Source: Woeseiaceae bacterium (GTDB lineage Bacteria > Pseudomonadota > Gammaproteobacteria > Steroidobacterales > Woeseiaceae). Taken from it: a stretch of 36,427 nucleotides of DNA. A program made the position numbers and the translations under genes. The DNA is taken from positions 1 to 36,427 of the forward strand of contig JAHEFF010000033.1 in NCBI GenBank assembly GCA_024640315.1. The letters run 5' to 3'. This document shows positions 27,204-35,695 of the stretch, piece after piece (within the stretch, counting starts at the first letter, position 1; each line of letters begins with the position of its first letter). The notes beneath the pieces were generated by a model. That model made no database searches and had not been told where the DNA came from. It worked only from the letters and a program-made list of their open reading frames with translations.

Positions 27204-27542
27204 ATGAACATCAAATACTTTTTGATCGCAGTACTGCTCGGCTTGAGCCTGCCGGCCGCAGCCGAATTCACCACGATCGCCGAGGCGCATGAAGTTGCGC
27301 TGAGCGATTTCCGTGTACCGGCCACTCCGTCGAGCGGCGTCATTTTCAAGAAATGCGCCGACTGCGACATGATGACCGTACGGGTCACGCCGAACACGCA
27401 GTACCTCATAAACGGCAAGAGCTACCCCCTGAAGGAATTCAGGAAGCGCGTATTTGATATTCGCGATCGTGCGAACACACCCGTAACCGTATTGCATCAC
27501 CTCGAATCAGACATCGTCCTGTCTGTTTCGGTGAGCGACTAA
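27204..27542 (+). CDS. Small secreted protein of unknown function in the pilus operon
   Basis: 112 residues from the ATG at 27204 (AGAGGT upstream). Sec signal peptide with cleavage probably after AAA (about residue 20). The mature protein of some 90 residues contains one CADC motif, which could be a metal or redox site, and ends in a strand-rich VTVLHHLESDIVLSVSVSD. I do not recognise a family. P. aeruginosa has a protein of similar size, PilY2, but it lies after pilY1; here the gene lies between pilX and pilY1 and I see no basis to call homology. Its place in the operon, 35 bases before pilY1, suggests a role in pilus tip assembly or PilY1 folding. Confidence 0.75.
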   Translation: MNIKYFLIAVLLGLSLPAAAEFTTIAEAHEVALSDFRVPATPSSGVIFKKCADCDMMTVRVTPNTQYLINGKSYPLKEFRKRVFDIRDRANTPVTVLHHLESDIVLSVSVSD

Positions 27543-27577
27543 ACAAACTGAATCTGGCGAGTGCCGAGGAATTGATC

Positions 27578-30500
27578 ATGAAGATCTCATCACGCAAAAA
27601 CACATGGATTAGTGTCGGCTGCGGTGTTGCGCTGCTTGCGGGTGCACCTGCGATGGCTGACGACACCGAGCTGCTGCTCATTACCCCTGATCCGAGATTC
27701 AATCCAAAACCGAACGTTATGTTCATCCTGGATACGTCCGGCTCAATGGGCACTAATGAAACCACTATCCGGCCATACGACAGCAACCTGAGCTATGGCG
27801 GCGCGTGTGACATCAATGCGGTTTACTGGACCGAGGTCGATGTGTTGCCGTCTTGTGATGCCAGCAATACGCAGTGGGTCGCCAAGAGCTCGTTCCATTG
27901 TGACTATGCCGCCCAGCAGATGTCCGGCATCGGTAGCTTTACGAATACCATGGTGCAGTTCCGCGATGGCGGCAAAAACGGTATTGGCCCCGGCCCGTAC
28001 CGCTGGCAGTACCTCGCACCCGGCTACAACACGGAGCCGGTAGAGTGCCAGGCCGACTCGGGTACGCATGGCGACGGCCGTCCGACCTTCCTTTGGGCTG
28101 ACAACGGCACCAACCTGCCTGATCCCTGGATCGATGATCCGAGCCAGGAACTGTCCTGGGGTAGCGCGCCGCGTAACCTCGGCTATACGTTTTACGACGG
28201 CAACTACCTGAACTGGAAGGCATCGCCCGCCAGTGTCAGCATGACTCGCCTCGATATCATGAAGGAAGTGACCAAGAAGGTCCTGAACTCCGTCAATAAC
28301 CTGAATGTCGGGCTGATGCGCTTCAACAATCAACAGGGTGGCCCGGTGATACTGGGCATTACGGACCTTGACGCCAATCGTCAGACGGTTCTCGATGCGA
28401 TTGAGACACTGCCTGCGAACGGCTGGACGCCGCTGTCCGAAACCCTCTATGAATCAGCACTTTACTGGCGTGGAATGCCGGCACACTACGGCGAACTGAT
28501 CAACGAAACGGCGACCGATCCGCTGGCGCTCGCCTCGGCCACCCCCGAGGTTTACGAGCAGCCTGTCTGGGACTCCTGCACCAAGAATTACAACGTATTG
28601 CTGACCGACGGCGAGCCGACACGGGACGACGATGCTCCGGGTCTCGTACCGACATTGCCTAACTTCGCTGCGGCTATGGGCCGTTCCACCTGCACCTTTA
28701 ACTCGATGGGCGACTGCCTGGACGACGTTTCCGAGTACCTGTCCGTTGAGGACATCGATCCGAGCACGGCAGGCACGCAAACTGTGACAACGCATACCAT
28801 CGGTTTCACGGTTGACCTGGATATTTTGCGGGACACGGCAGTCAACTCCGGCGGCCAGTACTTCCTGGCGGACGACGTTGAGACCCTGACGAAGACCTTG
28901 CTGGCCATTATCGCCAACATCAACGATCGCTCGTTGTCGTTCTCCGCGCCTGCCGTATCGGTGAACACGTTCAACCGTACGCAGAACCTGAACGACCTGT
29001 ACCTGACCATGTTTGGTGCCAAGGCGAAAGCACACTGGCCCGGCAATCTCAAAAAGTACCGCATAACTAACCGCGTGATTACCGACGTCAATGGTGTGTC
29101 CGCGGTCGATCCGGCCACCGGATTCTTCTATGACACGGCCAAGAGCTACTGGACCGTTGGCGGGGCAGACGGTAACGACGTTCGGCTTGGCGGTGCGGCA
29201 AGAAAGCTGCCCGATCCGGCGACCCGCAACCTGTTTACGAATAACAGTGGTGGCGCTGATCTCACCAGTTCGGCAAACCTGGTTACGCCGTCAAATACAG
29301 GTGCGTTCTCGAATGCCGATTTCGGCCTGACCGGCGCCTCGGGTGAACCGACGATGGACGAGGTCATACGTTGGGCACGTGGTGAAGACCTGCGCAACGA
29401 GGACAACAACCTCGCGACCAATGTTCGATATGCCATGGGCGATCCGCTGCACTCGCAGCCTGCGGCCATTGTTTATGGTGGCACGGTGGCGAGTCCGGAC
29501 ATCGTGGTCTACACGGCAACGAATGACGGCTACCTGCATGCCATCAACGGCAATACCGGCGAAGAATTGTGGTCTTTCATTCCTAAAGAGTTGTTGTCTA
29601 ATTTGACGCGCCTGTATTTCGATCCGAACTCGAAATACAAGCAGTACGGTATTGACGGTAACGTCGTCCCGGTGGTCAAGGACGCCAACAAGAACGGCAT
29701 TGTCGACGGCAGTGATTTCGTCTACCTGATTTTCGGCATGCGCCGTGGCGGAAACTCGTTCTACGCGCTTGACGTCACGAACAAGTATGCGCCGCGTTTG
29801 ATGTGGCAGGCGAACTTTCCGGAAATGGGTGAAAGCTGGTCATCACCGGTTGTCACCAGGATGAACATCAGTGGCGCCAGTCAGAATGCCGACAATGCAG
29901 TCATTGTACTTGGCGGCGGCTATGACACGGTGCACGACACTGACTCACATCCGCCGACGCCTGACGGCGTCGGTGCCGGCATTCACATTCTCGACCTCGC
30001 AAGCGGCACCGAGCTGTGGCGCGCAGGTATTGACGGCAGTGCAGACCTGCAATTGACCACCATGACGCGCGCCATACCAAATGACGTTAGAGTCATCGAC
30101 CTGAGCGGCAACGGCTACGCTGACAGGATGTACGCCTCGGATCTCGGTGGACAAATCTGGCGATTTGATGTCACGAACGGTCAGCCGGCATCGACACTGG
30201 TCGCCGGCGGTGTCATTGCGCGGATTGGCGCCGAAGGCCTGGTCGCACCAAGCGCTGCCGAAACGCGCCGCTTCTATACGTCTCCTGATGTCTCGCTTTT
30301 CAAGGATAACGTCCAGGACAAGCGTTTCCTGGCAGTCAGTATTGGCTCCGGTTACCGCGCCCATCCGTTTGATCTTAAAGCTGTTGATCACTTCTTCTCC
30401 TTCCGCGACCCGGATGTGTTCAACAAGCTGACGCAGACCGAATACGATAACTACAGCATTGCTACGATCGGTGACCTGGTTGAGGTGGCAGGACAGAAGC

Positions 30501-30937
30501 AGGTCGTCATCAATCCCACGGATCGCGGCTGGAAATTCATGTTGCCATCGAACCAGAAGGTTCTTTCGGATTCGATCACCTTCAATAACGAAGTATTCTT
30601 TGTCGCCTTCTCGCCAGACTCGAACGCTGCCGCGACCTGTGCGGCCGGCAAGGGAACCAACTTCCTTTATCGCGTCAGCGTGATCAATGGCGATCCTGTT
30701 GTGAACAACCTCGATACTCTGGACCCGGCTGATTCCGATGACGCGCGTCGTCAGACTCTGCAGCAGGGCGGTATTGCACCAGCGCCGACCATTCTTTTCC
30801 CGAGCCCGGATGATCCAGACTGCACGGGCGCTGACTGTGCGCCGCCGCCGATCGGTTGCGTTGGCGTCGAATGTTTCGACCCGGGCTTTATCAATAACCC
30901 GGTGCGTACACTCTGGACACAGGACGGTATTGAGTAA
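27578..30937 (+). CDS. pilY1: Type IV pilus tip adhesin/assembly protein PilY1
   Basis: 1119 residues from the ATG at 27578 with GAGGA upstream. Signal peptide to about residue 27. A von Willebrand A-like domain begins at about 44 with the MIDAS motif DTSGSMG (52-58). The PilY1 C-terminal beta-propeller starts at about 620 (GDPLHSQPAAIVYGG, NDGYLHAINGNTGEELWSF). A calcium-binding loop of the EF-hand type is at 702-713 (Asp702, Asn704, Asn706, Asp710), the site that in P. aeruginosa PilY1 controls pilus extension and retraction. The Cys-containing Pro-rich C-terminus is unusual in composition. The stop overlaps the pilE start (TAATG). A partial paralogue lies at 35695-36427. Confidence 0.95.
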   Translation: MKISSRKNTWISVGCGVALLAGAPAMADDTELLLITPDPRFNPKPNVMFILDTSGSMGTNETTIRPYDSNLSYGGACDINAVYWTEVDVLPSCDASNTQWVAKSSFHCDYAAQQMSGIGSFTNTMVQFRDGGKNGIGPGPYRWQYLAPGYNTEPVECQADSGTHGDGRPTFLWADNGTNLPDPWIDDPSQELSWGSAPRNLGYTFYDGNYLNWKASPASVSMTRLDIMKEVTKKVLNSVNNLNVGLMRFNNQQGGPVILGITDLDANRQTVLDAIETLPANGWTPLSETLYESALYWRGMPAHYGELINETATDPLALASATPEVYEQPVWDSCTKNYNVLLTDGEPTRDDDAPGLVPTLPNFAAAMGRSTCTFNSMGDCLDDVSEYLSVEDIDPSTAGTQTVTTHTIGFTVDLDILRDTAVNSGGQYFLADDVETLTKTLLAIIANINDRSLSFSAPAVSVNTFNRTQNLNDLYLTMFGAKAKAHWPGNLKKYRITNRVITDVNGVSAVDPATGFFYDTAKSYWTVGGADGNDVRLGGAARKLPDPATRNLFTNNSGGADLTSSANLVTPSNTGAFSNADFGLTGASGEPTMDEVIRWARGEDLRNEDNNLATNVRYAMGDPLHSQPAAIVYGGTVASPDIVVYTATNDGYLHAINGNTGEELWSFIPKELLSNLTRLYFDPNSKYKQYGIDGNVVPVVKDANKNGIVDGSDFVYLIFGMRRGGNSFYALDVTNKYAPRLMWQANFPEMGESWSSPVVTRMNISGASQNADNAVIVLGGGYDTVHDTDSHPPTPDGVGAGIHILDLASGTELWRAGIDGSADLQLTTMTRAIPNDVRVIDLSGNGYADRMYASDLGGQIWRFDVTNGQPASTLVAGGVIARIGAEGLVAPSAAETRRFYTSPDVSLFKDNVQDKRFLAVSIGSGYRAHPFDLKAVDHFFSFRDPDVFNKLTQTEYDNYSIATIGDLVEVAGQKQVVINPTDRGWKFMLPSNQKVLSDSITFNNEVFFVAFSPDSNAAATCAAGKGTNFLYRVSVINGDPVVNNLDTLDPADSDDARRQTLQQGGIAPAPTILFPSPDDPDCTGADCAPPPIGCVGVECFDPGFINNPVRTLWTQDGIE

Positions 30938-31395
30938 TGAGCAAGAGCATTCGCCCGGGGCACAAACAAATGACGATGCGCGCATACATGCGAGGCGTAA
31001 CGCTGATGGAGCTGATGATCGTTGTGGTGATCATCAGCATCCTCACCGCCATCGCATATCCCAGCTACCGGCAGTATGTTGCCAAGGCAAAGCGCAACGA
31101 GGCGAAAGCGTGTCTACTGCAAATCGCAACGTTACAGGAACGCTTCTATCTGCAGAACAATACCTACACGACCGATATGACCAACCTCGGTTTTGCTGCC
31201 GCGGGCAATAATTTGACGGACTCGGGTACCTACATATGTAGCGTACCTGTGGCAAATGCCAACACGTTCAATGCAGTGGCCACTTATCAGAAAGCGGATG
31301 AAGAAGCCGGCAAGTGCCTTACTTTCACGATTGATGGCCGTGCCCAGAAGGGCTCCGCACCTGCCGCTGACTGCTGGACGAATACGCGACTCTGA
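30937..31395 (+). CDS. pilE: Type IV pilus minor pilin PilE (first copy)
   Basis: 152 residues if the ATG within TAATG is used; ATGs 11 and 13 codons later would give a more usual short leader. Prepilin site MRG-VTLMELMIVVVIISILTAIAYPSY with Val +1 and Glu +5, followed by KRNEAKACLLQIATLQERFYLQNNTY and TDMTNLGF, the PilE-family hallmark. A C-terminal cysteine pair (GKCLTF, DCWTN) can form the pilin D-loop disulfide. Last gene of the rightward operon, ended by a strong terminator 30 bases later. Confidence 0.92.
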   Translation: MSKSIRPGHKQMTMRAYMRGVTLMELMIVVVIISILTAIAYPSYRQYVAKAKRNEAKACLLQIATLQERFYLQNNTYTTDMTNLGFAAAGNNLTDSGTYICSVPVANANTFNAVATYQKADEEAGKCLTFTIDGRAQKGSAPAADCWTNTRL

Positions 31396-31424
31396 TCATT
31401 AACTGTATTTGGCAGTAATTAACG

Positions 31425-31452
31425 GGCCGGTCCGATTGGACCGGCCTTTTTT
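31425..31452 (+). terminator. Rho-independent terminator of the pilus operon
   Basis: Nine-base perfect stem GGCCGGTCC / GGACCGGCC, four-base loop GATT, then six T residues. It lies 30 bases after the pilE stop and 20 bases before the end of the convergent lspA gene. Confidence 0.95.
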
Positions 31453-31472
31453 CTGCCTGCCGCAACCAGCCT

Positions 31473-32030
31473 CTAGGCGTCCTCTTCCCCGGACAGAAAC
31501 AGCGCGTCGATTATCAGAAATGCAGCACCGACCGTAATCGCTGAATCGGCCACGTTGAAAGACGGGAATGGCCAGCCGGCGATGAGTACCTGGATAAAAT
31601 CAACGACGCTGCCCAAAACAATCCTGTCGATGACATTGCCTATCGCGCCGCCCAGCACCAATGCCAATCCGGCTGACAGGACGAACTGACCCTGTGCACG
31701 AATGCGCCAGATCCAGTAGACGATGTAAGTGCTCACGATGGCCGCAAGCGATATGAAAAACCAGCGTTGCCAACCGTCAGCATCGGCCAGAAAACTGAAT
31801 GCAGCACCGGTATTTCGCTGGTGCGTAATATTAATAAAGGAGTTGACCGGGATCTTGTCGTAGAGCGGAACCCACTTGAGAATCATCCACTTTGTCAGCT
31901 GGTCGAAAGCGACAACCAGGAACGCCACCACCATCCACAGAGAAAATGGCTTGTAGCCAGTCGGTCGTTTTTCCAGTTCGTCGGTCAACAGATGATCCTT
32001 TTCCAATGACACAATTGCGTGTCTCAACAT
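31473..32030 (-). CDS. lspA: Lipoprotein signal peptidase (signal peptidase II)
   Basis: Inner-membrane aspartyl protease that cleaves prolipoproteins before the lipid-modified cysteine. 185 residues, four helices (about 33-51, 88-108, 116-136, 160-178). Catalytic aspartates are Asp144 (DRIVLGSVVDF) and Asp162 (FNVADSAITVG); NTGAAFS is also conserved. The first 20 residues are extra compared with common LspA and the ATG at 32030 lacks a Shine-Dalgarno sequence. An internal TTG near residue 15, preceded by AAGGA, would give a more usual N-terminus. Seven bases after ribF, in the murJ-ribF-lspA unit. Confidence 0.96.
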   Translation of the reverse strand: MLRHAIVSLEKDHLLTDELEKRPTGYKPFSLWMVVAFLVVAFDQLTKWMILKWVPLYDKIPVNSFINITHQRNTGAAFSFLADADGWQRWFFISLAAIVSTYIVYWIWRIRAQGQFVLSAGLALVLGGAIGNVIDRIVLGSVVDFIQVLIAGWPFPSFNVADSAITVGAAFLIIDALFLSGEEDA

Positions 32031-32037
32031 TTAGAGT

Positions 32038-32970
32038 TCATGCAGCGAGTATTTCTCTCGCCAGCGCCGAATCCCGGTGCATTTGTTCGACGAGTTGGTC
32101 TACATCGGCGAATTTCTCTTCACTCCGCAGCCGGGCAATGAAATCCACGTGAATATACTCACCATAGATATCCTTATCAAAGTCGAAGATGTGTACTTCA
32201 AGGAGCGGCTTGGCTCCGCCGAACGTCGGACGGGTACCGATGCTGGCAACAGCATCCAAAGGACCCCAGTCCGGCCCCGAGACCCGGACCGCAAAAATTC
32301 CCATTACGGCACTTTGTTTGCGGTTGAGGTTGACGTTGGCAGTCGGGTAACCGAGCTGGCGACCGACTCGTTCGCCGACAATGACTTTGCCTGACATCCG
32401 GTAGTGTCGGCCCAGCAAAGCCGTTGCGCGTTCCAGGTCCCCTTCCCACAGAGCGTCTCGGATGGCGGAACTGCTGACGCGTTCATCTCGTTCGATCACG
32501 CTCGACATTTGTTCCACGGTGAATCCAAGCGCGATCCCTGCGGCCCTGAGCATGTCCAGGTGACCCTCACGATCTTGTGCAAACCTGAAGTCATCCCCGA
32601 TAACAAGGTGACGAACATTTAATGCGTGCACCAGGATTCGCCGGATGAACGCGTCTGCCGAAATGTTCTTCATCGCCTCGTTGAATCGCGGGCAGAAAAA
32701 GATGTCTACGCCGGTCTCTCCCAGGCCCTCGAATTTCTCCCTGAATCTCATCAATCGCGCCGGCGGGCTGGCCGCCAGGAAGAACTCCTTCGGCGTCGGC
32801 TCAAAGCTCATCACTATCGAGGGCAGCGCTCGGGATCGCGCTTCCGCGATGACGTGCTGCAGCAGCCGTTGATGACCGAGGTGGAGACCATCAAAAGAGC
32901 CAATGGTCGCAACGCTGCCGTTCGCGACACGATCAAACGGGAAACTCAATGGATGACGGGATAAGCGCAT
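32038..32970 (-). CDS. ribF: Bifunctional riboflavin kinase / FAD synthetase
   Basis: Phosphorylates riboflavin to FMN and adenylylates FMN to FAD (cytoplasm). 310 residues, normal length. The N-terminal nucleotidyltransferase domain has TIGSFDGLHLGHQRLL (about 23-38), FEPTPKEFF, and an internal ISSTAIR-like element (VSSSAIRDALWEGD). The C-terminal flavokinase domain has VIVGERVGRQLGYPTANVNL and MGIFAVRV. Start ATG 32970. It is transcribed leftward after murJ and before lspA; in most gammaproteobacteria ileS lies between ribF and lspA, but here the gap is seven bases. Confidence 0.97.
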   Translation of the reverse strand: MRLSRHPLSFPFDRVANGSVATIGSFDGLHLGHQRLLQHVIAEARSRALPSIVMSFEPTPKEFFLAASPPARLMRFREKFEGLGETGVDIFFCPRFNEAMKNISADAFIRRILVHALNVRHLVIGDDFRFAQDREGHLDMLRAAGIALGFTVEQMSSVIERDERVSSSAIRDALWEGDLERATALLGRHYRMSGKVIVGERVGRQLGYPTANVNLNRKQSAVMGIFAVRVSGPDWGPLDAVASIGTRPTFGGAKPLLEVHIFDFDKDIYGEYIHVDFIARLRSEEKFADVDQLVEQMHRDSALAREILAA

Positions 32971-33027
32971 AGTATTCAGATCATGTGACCAGACGCTGAT
33001 TGTACCGACCCGGCGACAGGATCGCCC

Positions 33028-34656
33028 CTACCCCGACTGATGCCTGAAATGCGCCAGCCTGGTACCGGACACCAGCAGGGCAACGAAATAGCTCACCGCG
33101 CCTGCCGTCACGACAATGCCGAGCCAGGCCGTTCGCTCCCATGCGCTGGTCTCGAGCCACCAGGCGAGCGGCCGCGCCAGGTAATAGAGGCAGACAACCA
33201 TTGCGGCGTTGGCAAAGACTACGCGCGCCAGGAATGCGGCCCAGCCAGGCGAATGCGCGACGATATTGTCGCGCCTCAAGCCACGGTAAAGCAGCCATGC
33301 ATTGACCAGCGCCGCTATGGATATCGCCAGGGCAAGGCCGGCGTGCGTTCCCGCATAGCCCGCTTTTGTCAGCCCGTAGGCAAGGACAACACTGAGGACG
33401 AAATTGACGGCGAGCGCAATCAGGCCAACCCTGACCGGTGTCTTCGTGTCCTCCCGGGCAAAATAGGCGGGCGCCAGGATCTTGACGAATGAGAAGCCCA
33501 TAAGACCGGCCGCGAATGCCTGCAGGCTGAGCGCCGCCAGTTCAACATCGGATGCGGTAAAAACACCGCCGTAAAAAATGGTCGCCACGAGTGGCTCCGC
33601 AAGAAGGATCAGCCCGACCGCCGCCGGAGTGGCGATCAGAACCACCAGCTTCATCGACCAGTCGACGGTGTCGGAAAACTCTCGCATTGATTTATTGGCA
33701 GCCTGCCGCGACAGATACGGCAAGGTAACGGTTGCCAGCGCAATGCCGAAAAGGCCCAGCGGAAACTCCATCAGGCGATCGGAATAATAGAGCAGGCTGA
33801 TTTTGCCAACGCCAAGCAGTGACGCGATTATGCCGCCCAGCAGTACATTGATCTGAGCAACGGACGAACCAAAGATCGCCGGCAGCATGAGGGCTACCAC
33901 ACGTCGCACGCCGCCGTGCCTGGGTTTCCAGCTGGGCCGCGGCACTGCATGGATTTTAGCCAGGAATGGAACCTGGAATACGAGCTGCACCGCGCCAGCC
34001 AGAAAGACGCCATAAGCGAGCGCCATTCCCGGTTCCGCGAGCTGCGGCGCCAGCCACAATGCACTCGAAATCAGAACGACATTGAGAATGACGGGCGTGA
34101 ATGCGGGAGCAGCGAACTTTCCATAGGTATTCAGGACCCCGCCGGCGAATGCAGTGAGAGAAACGAAGAACAGGTACGGAAACGTGAACCGGAGCATCGC
34201 CACCGACAAATCAAAGCGGCCATCATCGCCGACGAAACCCGGAGCGACGACAAGTACCAGCAATGGTGCCGCTACGACGCCGACCAGGGTCACGACGAAC
34301 AGCAACAGGCCGAGTGTGCCTGCCACTGCATCGACGAATTCCCGGGCCTCGTCATGATCGTGCTGTTCGCGAAAACGTGCCATCACCGGCACAAAGCCTT
34401 GTGAGAAGGCGCCTTCTGCGAAAAAACGCCGCAACATGTTGGGAATTCGGTTGGCGACGATAAAAGCGTCCATGACGATCGAGGCGCCGAACATTCGGGC
34501 AAAAACCACATCCCGGACCAGGCCGAGAATTCGCGACAAGAGCGTCATGAAGCTGACAACCGAGGTCGACTTCAACAGTCGCAGCCCGAATCGGCCCCGT
34601 ACGGGACTGTCAGAGCCCGTGTGTGGGGCTTTCTTGGCGGGCTGTTCCGAGGGCAT
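33028..34656 (-). CDS. murJ: Lipid II flippase MurJ (MviN)
   Basis: Inner-membrane MOP-superfamily flippase that moves lipid II across the membrane for peptidoglycan synthesis. About 542 residues with some 14 helices; the signature LLKSTSVVSFMTLLSRILGLVRDVVFARMFG is at the start of the first helix, and MLRRFFAEGAFSQGFVPV and YYSDRLMEFPLGLFGIALATVTLPYLS are typical. I chose the ATG at 34656; a TTG 18 codons upstream is also in frame, and neither has a strong Shine-Dalgarno sequence. First gene of the leftward murJ-ribF-lspA group, divergent from rpsT as in other gammaproteobacteria. Confidence 0.96.
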   Translation of the reverse strand: MPSEQPAKKAPHTGSDSPVRGRFGLRLLKSTSVVSFMTLLSRILGLVRDVVFARMFGASIVMDAFIVANRIPNMLRRFFAEGAFSQGFVPVMARFREQHDHDEAREFVDAVAGTLGLLLFVVTLVGVVAAPLLVLVVAPGFVGDDGRFDLSVAMLRFTFPYLFFVSLTAFAGGVLNTYGKFAAPAFTPVILNVVLISSALWLAPQLAEPGMALAYGVFLAGAVQLVFQVPFLAKIHAVPRPSWKPRHGGVRRVVALMLPAIFGSSVAQINVLLGGIIASLLGVGKISLLYYSDRLMEFPLGLFGIALATVTLPYLSRQAANKSMREFSDTVDWSMKLVVLIATPAAVGLILLAEPLVATIFYGGVFTASDVELAALSLQAFAAGLMGFSFVKILAPAYFAREDTKTPVRVGLIALAVNFVLSVVLAYGLTKAGYAGTHAGLALAISIAALVNAWLLYRGLRRDNIVAHSPGWAAFLARVVFANAAMVVCLYYLARPLAWWLETSAWERTAWLGIVVTAGAVSYFVALLVSGTRLAHFRHQSG

Positions 34657-34766
34657 GCGGGACGCGTTTGAAACCGTTTGAGCTGGTAGTTTAGCCCTAA
34701 ATGCGACCAATAATCAGTCATTTAGCCCTATTTGAAGGAGTCCGGCTTCTGATCCCGGGGAACGCA

Positions 34767-34795
34767 TTGACAATGGCGTTACGGACGAGAATAAT
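34767..34795 (+). promoter_or_regulatory. Near-consensus promoter of rpsT
   Basis: Perfect TTGACA (34767-34772), 17-base spacer, AATAAT (34790-34795, five of six). The following ACGCGGC is a G/C-rich discriminator of the kind found at growth-rate- and ppGpp-controlled stable-RNA and ribosomal promoters. Predicted start near 34802, leader about 64 bases. Confidence 0.85.
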
Positions 34796-34865
34796 ACGCG
34801 GCTCTTTTGGGTTCCACTGGTTATTTGACCGTCATGCGGACCCAGGCACAAACGGATATCACAAC

Positions 34866-35132
34866 GTGGCAAACATCAAATCAGCCCGGAAACGGGCCCG
34901 GCAGGCAGCAAACACGCGGCTTCACAAAATGGGCCTGCGTTCGAAAATGCGTACGCAAATCAAGGCGGTTATTTCCGCGGTCGAGAAAGGTGACAAAGAC
35001 GCCGCGACCGCAGCTTACAAGGCTGCTGTCCCTGTTATCGATTCGATGATCACCAAAGGCGTGGTCAACAAGAATAAGGCCGCACGCCACAAGAGCCGTC
35101 TCAACAAGATGGTTAAAGCACTCGCTGCCTGA
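34866..35132 (+). CDS. rpsT: 30S ribosomal protein S20
   Basis: 88 residues, the usual length; the N-terminus ANIKSARKRARQ and the C-terminus NKNKAARHKSRLNKMVKAL are those of S20, which binds 16S rRNA. The start is GTG at 34866, matching the family N-terminus exactly; the longer open frame upstream is leader. No Shine-Dalgarno sequence is visible before it. E. coli rpsT also uses a weak non-ATG start (UUG) and represses its own translation, so the same control is plausible. It is driven by the promoter at 34767-34795 and divergent from murJ. Confidence 0.97.
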   Translation: MANIKSARKRARQAANTRLHKMGLRSKMRTQIKAVISAVEKGDKDAATAAYKAAVPVIDSMITKGVVNKNKAARHKSRLNKMVKALAA

Positions 35133-35209
35133 TTGCCCGAAGCGGGCCGCAGTCGCACCCCGCGCTCAGCAACAATCTGATCTTGTCAGTGCTGCCGGCA
35201 GCCATTCGT

Positions 35210-35695
35210 CTACCAGCAGTTGTCACCTGTGCCGCTTTGACCCTTTTCGCCCGTATGGGTCAACGTCAGATTTCCACAGCTCGAATCCTTCTTTGCATGA
35301 TTCAACTGCGGTGTCGCCGTTAACTCGTAGGTAACGAAGTTCGAGGCAGAAATCTCGACCTGGTAAAGACGATCGTCGTCGCCAACCGTAACCACCTGGC
35401 CTTCGTCGTCGACCATAATCGCGTCACTGGCGTAACCCAGCCGGGTTAGCGTTGTGGCATAACGTTTGTTATCCATGAAGAACTGCTGTTGCCGATCGGC
35501 AATCTGCAGCAGCGCAGACGCGCCAATCGCCCGTTTGCTCCGTGTGACGAACTGGGTATAAGACGGATACGCAAAGGCAGCGATCATCGAGATGATCGCA
35601 ACAACGATCAGCAATTCCATCAGCGTCACTCCTGCCTGCCGCGGCGACATTTGTTTCATGTCCATTGTTTTTTTGGTTCCTTTCACGTGGATCAT
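35210..35695 (-). CDS. pilE: Type IV pilus minor pilin PilE (second copy)
   Basis: 161 residues from the ATG of a TAATG overlap with the upstream pilY1 copy; a later ATG ten codons in, with AAAGGAA upstream, gives a shorter leader. Prepilin site QAG-VTLMELLIVVAIISMIAAFAYPSY: Val +1 and Glu +5, then KRAIGASALLQIADRQQQFFMDNKRY and TRLGYAS as in PilE. Two C-terminal cysteines (SSCGNLTL, DNCW) could form the D-loop. It is clearly a paralogue of the pilE at 30937 but well diverged. It converges with rpsT across 77 bases that carry no obvious terminator. Confidence 0.9.
   Translation of the reverse strand: MIHVKGTKKTMDMKQMSPRQAGVTLMELLIVVAIISMIAAFAYPSYTQFVTRSKRAIGASALLQIADRQQQFFMDNKRYATTLTRLGYASDAIMVDDEGQVVTVGDDDRLYQVEISASNFVTYELTATPQLNHAKKDSSCGNLTLTHTGEKGQSGTGDNCW

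Noticed and set aside
29945..30985. 346-codon minus-strand open frame
   Set aside because: Antisense to the PilY1 beta-propeller; composition is typical of a shadow frame.
35191..35202. 12-base palindrome GCTGCCGGCAGC between rpsT and the second pilE
   Set aside because: No loop and no T-run, so not a convincing terminator; short G/C palindromes are expected by chance.
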